Part shown: piece after piece, positions 1 to 9,042 of the stretch
Position numbering within the stretch: the stretch's first letter is position 1
How the letters are laid out: every line of letters starts with the position of its first letter
Assembly (NCBI GenBank): GCA_028274465.1
Contig: CM051456.1
Coordinates: 87,530,753 to 87,594,752, forward strand
Origin: Plantago ovata
Taxonomy: Eukaryota > Streptophyta > Magnoliopsida > Lamiales > Plantaginaceae
Direction: 5' to 3'
DNA length: 64,000 nt
Notes under the pieces: generated by a model
What the model was told of the DNA's origin: nothing
The model's input: only the letters and a program-made list of their open reading frames with translations
Databases searched by the model: none
Program-made: the position numbers and the translations under genes

Positions 1-1153
1 AGTGTCTGAGCCCCAATAAGTGGCGAGAAGGACGAGCCCAAGGCACCCGAGGGCCGTTCGTGGGCAAAAGATCGAGTTTCAAGGCCAAAATCTGCCCAGG
101 AGGCAAGCCCTTCGCTTGGAATTGGAGAAGCGGGACGCTTGGAATTTCAGGAGATTTCAAAAGAGGAACAGGAAGCAAGCGCTTCGCTTGGCTCTGCCCA
201 AGCGAAGCGCTTGACAGCCGTTACAGATCCAGATTTTGCCTTCATTACTTGATTTTGGAGTTACTTTTTGATATACAGAACATTGGAGACGAGTTTTGGA
301 CAGCCCTAAGCCCCAAAAACTCAGAGAAACTCATAGATTCATTGTAATTTAGCTTGGGATTCAAGATTTTGATTGGAATTCATCCTTTGTAATCATCTAC
401 GGAGCGGTTTTCTTTGATTTCCACCGATTAGTGACAGCTTTGGTGGTAACTTGTATCACTCTCTTGTCTTGTAGTTTGATATGATGTATTCTGATTATTA
501 TTCATATGAATTGATGTCTATGTTGATGAATATGTGTAGCTAAATCCTTTGTGTTGGTGGTAGAATGTAGAATTATGCATGTTATGGATTATGCTTATGC
601 TTACATGAGGTAGTGAGTCAATCTTGCTGCAAATTACTTCATATGATTCGTAGTTGCCTATAAAATATATTCGAATAGAGTATGTGACAAACTCGTTGGT
701 CAATGAAAGCTATAGGATTGTATGTTAGTGATTTTCAGCATGCTAGATAAATGGTGTTAGTGACAAACACCTCTAAATTATTGATAGTGGCCTTTCATGA
801 TGTGTGTCTGGAAAGTTACCTAGACAAGTTGCTTAGCAGACTTAGTTGAAGGTTTTACGCATTGAACCTGTGAGCATATTCGTAATCCATGCATGTGTAT
901 TCGATTTCTACCACCGACCGTTTCCAAACTTGTTTACAAAAACTCTTGATTTCTCACTTCCTTTGTTCAAACATCTTTCTCAAAAATCATCATCTAGTTG
1001 ACTGAAATTAGCTAGCAAAAACCTTGATCAAAGCCACGTTAGGTCCCGAGAGAACGACACTCGGGGACAACTTGTCATTGCACTTTGTTTGTGTAGTGAA
1101 AGGTGTTCTTTGGCTTTTTAAACAAATTTAATTGGTGAAAAACGACATCATCA
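1..1153 (+). repeat. ATH-1 5' LTR, truncated by the window edge
   Basis: This is the left long terminal repeat of a non-autonomous Athila-like retrotransposon. It aligns throughout with 6780-7938, the right LTR, with few substitutions and a 6-bp indel near 525. Position 1 corresponds to 6780, so about 221 bp of the LTR lie outside the window. It ends in CATCATCA, followed directly by a primer-binding site. It contains a 16-bp inverted repeat (176-191 with 198-213) whose arms are themselves near-palindromic CAAGCG/CGCTTG modules. Open frames inside it, such as 60-347, recur in the other LTR and match no protein I recognise. Confidence 0.93.
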
Positions 1154-1156
1154 ATT

Positions 1157-1175
1157 TGGTGCCGCTGCCGGGGAC
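1157..1175 (+). other. ATH-1 primer-binding site (tRNA-Asp type)
   Basis: TGGTGCCGCTGCCGGGGAC begins three bases after the LTR end. It resembles the complement of the plant tRNA-Asp 3' end used by Athila-type elements (TGGCGCCGTTGCCGGGGA) with a few changes. ATH-3 has a nearly identical site. Confidence 0.85.
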
Positions 1176-1296
1176 TTAACTCCTTTGGTTGGTGTTTTTG
1201 TTTGGTTTTTTTCAGCCAACATCTCTTCTTTGTCTCATTTCTGTTTTTGTTTCTTTTTGCTTGAGATACTCACTATCTTGTATTTCAGGTGTGTGT

Positions 1297-3009
1297 ATGC
1301 CTAGAACCCGAACGGGTGGGCCTAACGTTGAACCTTACATAGACGAAATCGATCGCTTGTATCGGAGGAGAAGAAGGAATCTCAATTCTCAGTTTGAAAG
1401 GGTAGCATCTAGAGCTTCCACATCTGGAAGTAGAGAAGAATCTTTCTCACATCTCTCTGAACCAATTCTTGAGTCGGTTTTCGTGGAAGGTGAAATGGCG
1501 GAGCAACCTATTCGTTCACTCACCAATCCAACGATTGGGGCTAGAGGACCAGCAATTGTCCTCAATGATGCCACTAGGAACCTGGAGATAAAGAACCACA
1601 TGTTCCAACAACTTCCCAAGTTCTATGGGATGGTTAATGAGGACGTGATTGGGTTCTTGAATGAGCTCGATAACTTTGTTCTCCATCTTTGGCGACGGGG
1701 TGCTGGAGTGATGGACGATGATCTTCGCATGAAGGTTTTCTCCATGGGTCTAGGTGATCGAGCAAAGGCTTGGCTCAATACTCTAGAGGCTGGGTCTTTG
1801 ACTACATGGGCGCTCTGTTTCGACAAGTTCATGGATCGGTACTACCCCGCTTCCAAGACGATGGCTATGAAGAGCCAAATTAGCACATTTGATCAGCGAT
1901 ATGATGAAGCTTTTCACGAGGCTTATGATCGTTTCATGGGGTTGCAACATAGATGCCCTCACCATGGGTATGATAAAGGTCAGCTTCTCCAATTCTTTTA
2001 CAATGGCTTGCATCCTGAGATTCAATCTCAAGTGGATAGCATTTGCGGTGGAAGTATGGGAGAGTTGACTCCTGCTCAAGCTCAAATGAAGCTAGACACG
2101 ATGTACCGGAATTCTCAAAACCGGAATGTTAGAGCTTGTGTGCTTCAAAAGGAGCAAAGGGGAGAGGCAAAGGTAGTAGTGGAACAAGATGCCTTTGATG
2201 GATTCGCCCATAAGGTCAAGCAAGCTTTGAGGCAAAGCGTTTCTATCCCTTCTACGGAGATTTGTGGTGTCTGCAAGAATTATGGGCACCCGACCTATCT
2301 ATGTCGTTCTGAGTTTGCTAGAGAGTAATTCATCAAGAACGAGGTCCGTCAAGAGGTCTATGCTGCTGCCGAAGGGGAGCAAGTGACCGAGGACGTGAAC
2401 TATGGCCAAGGATATGGAAATGTTAGGCCACAAAACCGTGGGGGACAAGGACCACGAGGTGGGCACCAGAACCAAGGCAACCGTGGTTATGTCCACAACC
2501 CGGACCAATATGCCTATGGTCCACATCAAGATCGAAGCCGTCTCAACTATGGGAACAACTGGTATGAAGGAGCACTACCTTCTAATCCCACACCCCCACC
2601 TCCGGTTGCTAGTTCAGGACCGCAAGGTGGAGGGGTGCTCCCTTCTCCTCTTGTTACTTCACTCAATGATTTGGTTATGAAGACGAACAAATTCATGGAG
2701 CATTACTATCATAATGAGGCTACTAACAATCAACGCTTTGAGAAGCTTGAGGCTAGTAGTAGCAGTCTCCATAAGAAGCTACAAGAGCTTATAGATCGAG
2801 GGGCGAGTAGAGAGCAAGGGAAGTTTCCCGGAAACACGGAGAAAGCCATGGCTATAACCGTGGTGACTGATTTGCCCGTGGAGATCACGGTTGTGAGAGA
2901 CAATGCACGAGTTGAGGTGCCAAGTTGCAAGATAACTGAAACTTGCAAAGTGAGTGAGGAGCTTGAGACTCCTAAGGTAGTTGGAAGAGAAAGTGGTCGC
3001 ACAATCTGA
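1297..3009 (+). pseudogene. gag: ATH-1 gag polyprotein, interrupted
   Basis: Capsid protein of a plant Ty3/gypsy (Athila-like) element, expected to package element RNA into cytoplasmic particles. I chose the ATG at 1297 (MPRTRTGGPNVEPY) because the open frame upstream to 1189 is leader sequence ending in a splice-acceptor-like TTTCAG. The retrotransposon gag domain lies around residues 90-260 (LPKFYG, DRAKAWLNTL, FDKFMDRYYP, HGYDKGQLLQFFYNGL). A zinc-knuckle-like CGVCKNYGHPTYLC follows near residue 330. An in-frame TAA at 2326-2328 interrupts the protein, and the frame then continues (2329-3009) through a glycine/asparagine/glutamine-rich segment and a helical tail. A frameshift near 2985-3000 separates it from the protease frame. 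The element is gag-bearing but inactive as it stands. Confidence 0.85.
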
Positions 3010-3613
3010 TGCGATAGTGGAAGAAGTGAATGAAAACTCATCGTCTGAGGATGAGTTGGTGGATATGGTGGAAGTGCCTATCCAAGAGAGCTTTGATGTG
3101 GAAATCGGCTTGGGTAAGAAGGATGGAATAGTGGCAACTCTAGACACGGGAGCGGGTGTGAATGTCATACCTTTGAACGTGTACGAAGAGTCGGGTTTGT
3201 CTGGCTTAAGACCAATGAAGTGCATGGTGCAATTGGCGGACGGGTCTATGAAGAAGCCATTGGGTGTGATCGAGAATCTAGTGGTAAGAGTCGCCGGTGT
3301 AGAGGTCAAGACGAACTTCATCGTCATGCCTACATCCTCCGCAAAGCTCAAGGATGTGGTTCTTTTGGGTAGAGCCTTCATCAACAATGTACATATGGTG
3401 ATAGACATGTATCGTCGTACATGTAGCTTCGAGGTAAATGGCAAGCAACATACGTTGCGAGCCATAATTAATTCATGTGCTTATGTTGATACTAACGAAC
3501 TTGTAGGATTCTTTGGTCCTCTTTATGTTCGTCAAGATGTGCAGGGACTTGATGCTTTGAAGATCACTTGGACGGGGAAGTCCAATACCCGATGCGAAAT
3601 TGATCCCGCATGA
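2981..3613 (+). pseudogene. ATH-1 retropepsin-like aspartic protease
   Basis: Retroviral-type aspartic protease that would process the gag polyprotein. The catalytic motif is visible as ATLDTGAGVNVIP near residues 50-62, followed by the usual hydrophobic pattern ending in VVLLGRAFI. It is in a different frame from the end of gag and overlaps it by about 29 bases. That suggests either a frameshift mutation or a shifted gag-pro junction. No reverse transcriptase, RNase H or integrase follows before the 3' LTR, so the element must depend on enzymes from elsewhere. The last roughly 50 residues match no domain I know. Confidence 0.8.
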
Positions 3614-4766
3614 GCTAAGACGAGTCGAGCCAACGACTTCTAAACAAAGGCGCTTCTCGGGAGGCAACCCGAGGTTGTAGATAATTGCATATAGATTAGA
3701 AGCATGTTTAAATTTTGTTTTGTTGAGTAGACAAGGTTTTTTAGGTGAAAGTTGAGAAAAAGTCGAAGAAAAATGAAGTTAGGAGCTGAAGGTCCCAAGC
3801 GCTCCGCTTGGCTCAAGCCAAGCGGACCGCTTGGCCAAGCGCTCCGCTTGGTTCAAGCCAAGCAGATCGCTTGGATTTACAGTAGGAACTTCTCCTACTG
3901 TAAATCCAAGCGAAGCGCTTGGGGCGACCCAAGCGTCCTGCTTGAACAAAGCGCTTCGCTTGGGACGCTCAAGCGGCTCGCTTGGCTTCTTTAAAAGCCA
4001 AGCGAGCCACTTGAGTTTTGAAGCTCTCCTCTTCATTCTTTTTCATCTTCTTCCCGATTTTTCACCCCAAAAACTTCAATCTCACTCAATTCTCCACCAA
4101 TTTTTGCAATCTTGTGCATTCTAAAGAGCCCATCACCTCCTCTATCATCTAATCCGAACAAATTTCACGTTTGAAGCATCATTCACAAGGAATCGAAGGT
4201 AACCCTCAAGAACCCTAACTTTCTTGAATTTGGGATTTTGATCTTATTGGCTTCAATTGTGTTATGTATTGGTAAATTAGAGTTTGATATTGATTGTTGA
4301 GCATGTTTCTTATTGGATGTGATGTCTAAATTCGAATTTTGCTTACTTTGATTTTGATGAACTCTATGGCTTGAATTCTTGCTAGATAATTGTTTGCATG
4401 ATTGTTAGCTCGAAATTTGAGTATTGATATGATGTTGGTGTTGTTTAGATTGCTTGAGAATGTGTAGGATTGGTTGGGTAGTTCTAATGGAGAGTTTGTT
4501 TGCTTGGTTTGATTCGAATTAGCTAATCGTAACGAAGTGTTAAAGCTTCTCGATTCGCTATGTTTGAATTTTAGCAAGCCTTCAAACTCGTTAAAAAGAA
4601 CACTTGAGTGAGTTTTGGCGTCTAAGAGTCGACTTGTTGCGTTATGACTTGTTTTAAACGAAGAACGTATACTTGTCTTAGAGTAGAAGTAGATTGATTG
4701 GTAGTAGTGTAAGAGTCTAGTCATTTTGATCTATTGGAATGGTCTAATGGGATTTTTCTAGGTACC
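3614..4766 (+). other. ATH-1 non-coding spacer with palindrome cluster
   Basis: This separates the protease from the second ORF. Positions 3790-4020 are a dense run of about ten palindromes of the form CCAAGCG-n-CGCTTGG (for example 3795-3811, 3818-3834, 3835-3851, 3858-3874, 3906-3922). A perfect 18-bp stem with a 5-base loop lies at 3870-3910. The rest (4030-4760) is AT-rich leader-like sequence ending in a splice-acceptor-like TTTTCTAG just before the ORF start. Open frames across the palindromes exist in several frames because the repeats lack stops. I do not call them genes. Confidence 0.8.
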
Positions 4767-5297
4767 ATGGACACAAGAGCCAAGAAGAAAGCAAGGAAGG
4801 ATGGAGCTTCAACCTCCAAGGAGAATCCGACATCAACTCCAAGGGAGATTCCCCGTGATGAAGGCGACCGTGACCCATACAAAGAATCGGACGCATTGCG
4901 GAGGTTCCGATACAACTTCTATAGGGGAGGAAAACGGTCAGTGATTTGGGACCGTAGCATCTCCTTTACTTCAAAGGCGTTGGACGTACTAAAGGGGACA
5001 AAATATGAGAACAAGGGACTTTTCTTTGATGTACCCTATGCTCACCTTACCAGGCTTATAGCGGAGAGAGGATGGACCTTCTATGGGAAAGAACTCTCCG
5101 GATGGGATAGAGACCTTGTCGAGGAGTTCCACATTGCCTTCGAGGACTATAACTATAAGGCCGAAGCAGTACCTATTCGTGGTGTGATGGTCCCTTTCTC
5201 ACCATTGAGTATCACTAGTTTCATTATGGGACTAGAGGAACCCTTGCGGGAAGACAAGAATAAGGTTCGTGGCCTGTGTGCCTTTTGTCGTGTTTAG
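4767..5297 (+). CDS. ATH-1 ORF2, putative plant transposon protein (Transposase_32-like)
   Basis: A 176-residue protein starting MDTRAKKKARKDGAS. The N-terminal 45 residues are basic and low complexity. The remainder carries the pattern I associate with the Pfam family called putative plant transposon protein: F-Y-G-K-RSVIWDRSISF, a segment ending in the tryptophan motif RGWTFYGKELSGWD, then VPIRGVMVPFSPLSITSFIMGLEEP. In plant genomes such proteins are common inside gag-only or pol-less LTR elements, and their function is unknown. I use the internal ATG at 4767 because it follows a TTTTCTAG acceptor-like motif; 4734 is an upstream alternative in the same frame. The C-terminus (KVRGLCAFCRV) stops soon after the conserved block, so the protein may be truncated. 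Confidence 0.65.
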   Translation: MDTRAKKKARKDGASTSKENPTSTPREIPRDEGDRDPYKESDALRRFRYNFYRGGKRSVIWDRSISFTSKALDVLKGTKYENKGLFFDVPYAHLTRLIAERGWTFYGKELSGWDRDLVEEFHIAFEDYNYKAEAVPIRGVMVPFSPLSITSFIMGLEEPLREDKNKVRGLCAFCRV

Positions 5298-6540
5298 AGT
5301 AGCTTAGCCTTTTGTCTCGGTGCCTTAGTTGGTTAGAATTGAGAAAAAACGAAAAAATGGGGAAACAGGCCAAGCGCCCCGCTTGGGCATCACCTAGCGG
5401 ACCGCTTGGATTTTCAGTAGGATTTAATCCTACTGAAAATCCAAGCGGCCCATAGGATTCACTTGTGCACTAGTTAAGCTTAGTAGTCTCGACATCACCT
5501 CGAGTGGTGTTTCTTCTACTGCGGTTCACGATGACCATATAAAATGATGCATGTTAGAATCTATGGTTGTAACCCGTGTAATTATGTACGTATGAGGCGG
5601 CAAGTTTTTCACCTCGATTAGAGATTGCCAAATGCCTAGGAAGGAGGTAGTGTGAGGTGTGTGATTCCTTGTATTAAACCTATTCTATCGAATAGGTTTG
5701 GGGAGGGGGTTACGTTGTTATACTTGTCTTTCGTCTTGAGTCGTTGTAGATTTTTCTTAGCTTTAATTTTCTTTTGTTTTGTGTCCCAACCTATTCTCTC
5801 GAATAGGTTTGGGGAGGTTTTTGACACGTAGTACTGCTGCTTGCCTAGCTATATAAAAATAAAAAAATAAAAAAATAAAAAAAAAGAGAGAAAAGAAAAA
5901 GAGAAAATAAAAAAGAAGAAAGAAAATAAAGAATAAGACCCAAAAGCAAAAGAAGGGTCGTTGCAAGCCAAAAGCAGTCTCGTAGTGTCAAGTGTCATGT
6001 AAATATTTTGTCCTTGTGAAGTATCGAGTTGTAAATTCTATCTTTTGTTTTCGTGTCGCCTTTGTCCAAGGCCTGTTCTTGACAACCCTCGTCTTGCTAT
6101 TCAAGAAGTGGTTGATTGAGATTCGTTCTTTGAGAGTCTGGGTAGAATAGGGGAGTGTCTTCTTTTTCTAGGGAACCCTCCTTCGTTTGATGAGAGCCAG
6201 TATTGGTTCGCCCTCTTTTGAGGAAAAGTCTCGCTTGGTGAACAGTAGTAAGCCCTCGGTTTCATAGGCACGGGCCAATTGTAGTATGATAATGTGAATC
6301 ATTGTGTCGTCACTGACCAGGTCCAGGTAGAAGATGTTACGAGAGACTCCTTTGCTTAACCAAGTGCACATGAGAATCTGTATATTCGCAATCGAGGCAT
6401 TCTTCAACCTACTTGCATGTCATGCTCATTTGGTTTTGTTCATAAGCATTTGGTAGATTCAATAGATTATTTCACTTTACTTGGCATGAGACTCCTTTTG
6501 TGTTGCATTTAGGATAGTTTGTTGCTTGAGGACAAGCAAA
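5298..6540 (+). other. ATH-1 3' untranslated region
   Basis: No gene is visible here. It contains a 47-base near-perfect palindrome (5402-5448) and two 22-base hairpins with identical 9-bp stems (5677-5698, 5788-5809), each followed by TTGGGGAGG. A purine-rich A/G tract lies at 5850-5955. A block at 6170-6400 is closely shared with the 3' untranslated region of ATH-3 (about 48630-48830) and, inverted, with ATH-2. Shared phrases include ATGAGAGCCAGTATTGGTTC and the GTCACTGAC...GTCCAGGTAGA block. Confidence 0.8.
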
Positions 6541-6558
6541 GGTTTGGTTTGGGGAGTT
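6541..6558 (+). other. ATH-1 polypurine tract
   Basis: GGTTTGGTTTGGGGAGTT lies immediately upstream of the right LTR. The G-rich TTTGGGGAG core matches the tract in front of the ATH-3 3' LTR (49024-49041). It is the expected plus-strand primer. Confidence 0.75.
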
Positions 6559-7938
6559 TGATGAACGTATTTTTGACGCGTTCATCTTGTCTTTTTTACC
6601 TTCTTTTGCTATCTTTTAGCCTTGTTTTTTGGTTATTTTTGTAGAATAGTGTCACGTTTTGTGTTTTCTGCATTTTCAGGTACTTAGGTACGAAACGGCG
6701 TTTTTGGAGCTAAAAACGAGCCTTTTTTATGGAAAAGATGGCCCCGTTGAATTTCCCCAATCTCCGTGGCTTGTTCGTGACTGTCTGAGCCCCAATAAGT
6801 GCCGAGAAGGACGAGCCCAAGGCACCCGAGGGCCGTTCGTTGGCAAAAGATCGAGTTTCGAGGCCAAAATCTGCCCAGGAGGCAAGCCCTTCGCTTGGAA
6901 TTGGAGAAGCGGGACGCTTGAAATTTCAGGAGATTTTAAAAGAGGAACAGGAAGCAAGCGCTTCACTTGGCTCTGCCCAAGCGAAGCGCTTGGCAGCCGT
7001 TACAGATCCAGATTTTGCCTTCATTACTTGATTTTGGAGTTACTTTTTGATATACAGAACATTGGAGACGAGTTTTGGACAGCCCTAAGCCCCAAACACT
7101 CAGAGAAACTCATAGATTCATTGTAATTTAGCTTGGGATTCAAGATTTTGATTGGAATTCATCCTTTGTAATCATCTACGGAGAGGTTTTCTTTGATTTC
7201 CACCGATTAGTGACAGCTTTGGTGGTAACTTGTATCACTCTCTTGTCTTGTAGTTTGATATGATGTATTCTGATTATTATTCATATGAATTGATGTCTAT
7301 GGTGATGAATTGAATATGAGTAGCTAAATCCTTTGTGTTGGTGGTAGAATGTAGAAGTATGCATGTTATGGATTATGCTTATGCTTACATGAGGTTGTGA
7401 GTCAATCTTGCTGCAAATTACTTCATATGATTCGTAGTTGCCTATAAAATATATTCGAATAGAGTATGTGACAAACTCGTTGGTCAATGAAAGCTATAGG
7501 ATTGTATGTTAGTGATTTGCAGCATGCTAGATAAATGGTGTTAGTGACAAACACCTCTAAATTATTGATAGTGGCCTTTCATGATGTGTGTCTTGAAAGT
7601 TACCTAGACAAGTTGCTTAGCAGACTTAGTTGAAGGTTTTACGCACTGAACTTGTGAGAATATTCGTGATCCATGCATGTGTATTCGATTTCTACCACCG
7701 ACCGTTTTCCAAACTTGTTTAAAAAAACTCTTGATTTCTCACTTCCTTTGTTCAAACATCTTTCTCAAAAATCATCATCTAGTTGACTGAAATTAGCTAG
7801 CAAAAACCTTGATCAAAGCCACGTTAGGTCCCGAGAGAACGACACTCGGGGACAACTTGCCATTGCACTCTGTTTGTGTAGTGAAAGGTGTTCTTTGGCT
7901 TTTTAAACAAATTTAATTGGTGAAAAACGACATCATCA
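6559..7938 (+). repeat. ATH-1 3' LTR (complete)
   Basis: 1380 bp, starting TGATGAACG and ending CATCATCA, so it has TG...CA termini within a longer TGATGA/TCATCA inverted repeat. It is nearly identical to the partial left LTR, which suggests a fairly recent insertion. The base sequence following it (GACAT, 7939-7943) should be the target duplication; its partner lies left of the window. The 16-bp inverted repeat of the left LTR recurs at about 6956-6993. Confidence 0.93.
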
Positions 7939-8240
7939 GACATCCGTCGCTAAATAGCGACGGATCGCTACTCGTACCGACAGATAAGGACGAACTGCGC
8001 TCTAAGTTCAGTTCGTCCTTTGGAACACCCAATCCGGCTTGCATTTAGCGACGGATTAGTTTTATCCGTCGCTAAATTGGCGACGGATATAACTGTCCGT
8101 CGCTATTGGAGTTGACCAATATAAAAATAAAAGGGAAAGACATTGGATAATCAACCTATAGCGACAGATATTTTCATCCGTCGTTAAATAGCGACGGATA
8201 ACCTTATCCGTCGCTAAGTGCTGTATATAGATCGCGGTCG
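7939..8240 (+). repeat. SPM-1 CACTA subterminal repeat region
   Basis: Multiple copies of TAGCGACGGAT occur in both orientations, several paired as inverted repeats (about 8048-8078, 8080-8106, 8160-8216). Such arrays are typical of the subterminal regions of plant CACTA elements, where transposase accessory protein binds. A separate 12-bp inverted repeat (AAGGACGAACTG and its complement) lies at about 7986-8020. The terminal CACTA bases are not visible, because ATH-1 is inserted on the left. Confidence 0.75.
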
Positions 8241-8758
8241 TCTTTTTCCTCCCCCATTTCTTCTCTGCTCTCCCATTCCTCTCTTACCGCGAAAAAAAGG
8301 AAAAATTTGAAACTTGTGCATTACTCATCCAAATCGAGCAATCTTGGAATCTATTCGAAGCTAGTGGAGCAAGGAACAAGATTGGGCATTCAATTTCATT
8401 ACCCATGGACCATTTGTTCCAAAATTGAATGTAATTTGCATAAACCCTAACTTTGAAATATTTGGGAATCCGTTGATTTTCGATGTGTTTGAGCAAATTC
8501 ATGTTTATGTTTAGTTCCTACTAGGTTGTTTAACAAGTATTGAGTAGTATATTATCCTTGGACTTGATAATTTGATAGATTTATGGTGAAATTGAATTCT
8601 TGGTGATATTGATTATTGAGTATGGATGGTAAATGTTGAAATTGAGTATTGACTATATGATGTATGGATGCTAAATGTTGAGATTGAGTATTGACTCCAT
8701 GTTGTAATTAATATTATTTTGTTTAGATTGGTATTTTTATATATAGGTAGTTTATCCG
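8241..8758 (+). other. SPM-1 leader
   Basis: AT-rich sequence between the subterminal repeats and the first transposase ATG, probably 5' untranslated sequence. A pyrimidine-rich stretch at 8250-8285 and a TATATATAGGTAG motif just before 8759 could mark transcription or splicing signals. No ORF of note is present. Confidence 0.5.
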
Positions 8759-9034
8759 ATGGATCGTTTTTGGATGTACAACCGTGTTGCTGATGGATTC
8801 ATCCTTCCTAGTTTTGAAGAAGGCGTACGAGCCTTCACTGAATTTGCATTGGCACATCCCCATTGTGTGAGCAAAGGGTCTATAAAGTGCCCTTGCAATG
8901 CCAAAAAATGTAGGAATTTCAACTATTTACCTCCTGCAACGGTAGTTGAACACTTGAGACGGAATGGGTTTGTTCCTGGATATGCTATATGGGATTGTCA
9001 TGGTGAGAAATACCACCACGTCCCTTTCCAGTAG
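8759..9034 (+). pseudogene. SPM-1 transposase, N-terminal Transpos_assoc domain
   Basis: Start of a TNP2/TNPD-like CACTA transposase. MDRFWMYNR-VADGFILPSFEEGVRAFTEFA is followed by a cysteine cluster (IKCPCNAKKCRN) and VVEHLRRNGFVPGY. This is the transposase-associated domain that usually precedes the catalytic domain. The frame stops at 9034 and the protein continues in another frame at 9043. There is too little sequence between them for an intron, so this is a frameshift or small deletion. Confidence 0.85.
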
Positions 9035-9042
9035 ACCCACAG

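Noticed and set aside
2779..3465. 228-residue minus-strand frame opposite ATH-1 gag-protease
   Set aside because: Antisense to the recognised protease with no domain of its own.
3752..4124. Overlapping open frames on both strands across the ATH-1 palindromes
   Set aside because: Open in several frames only because the palindrome modules contain no stops. The predicted peptides are repetitive and match no family.
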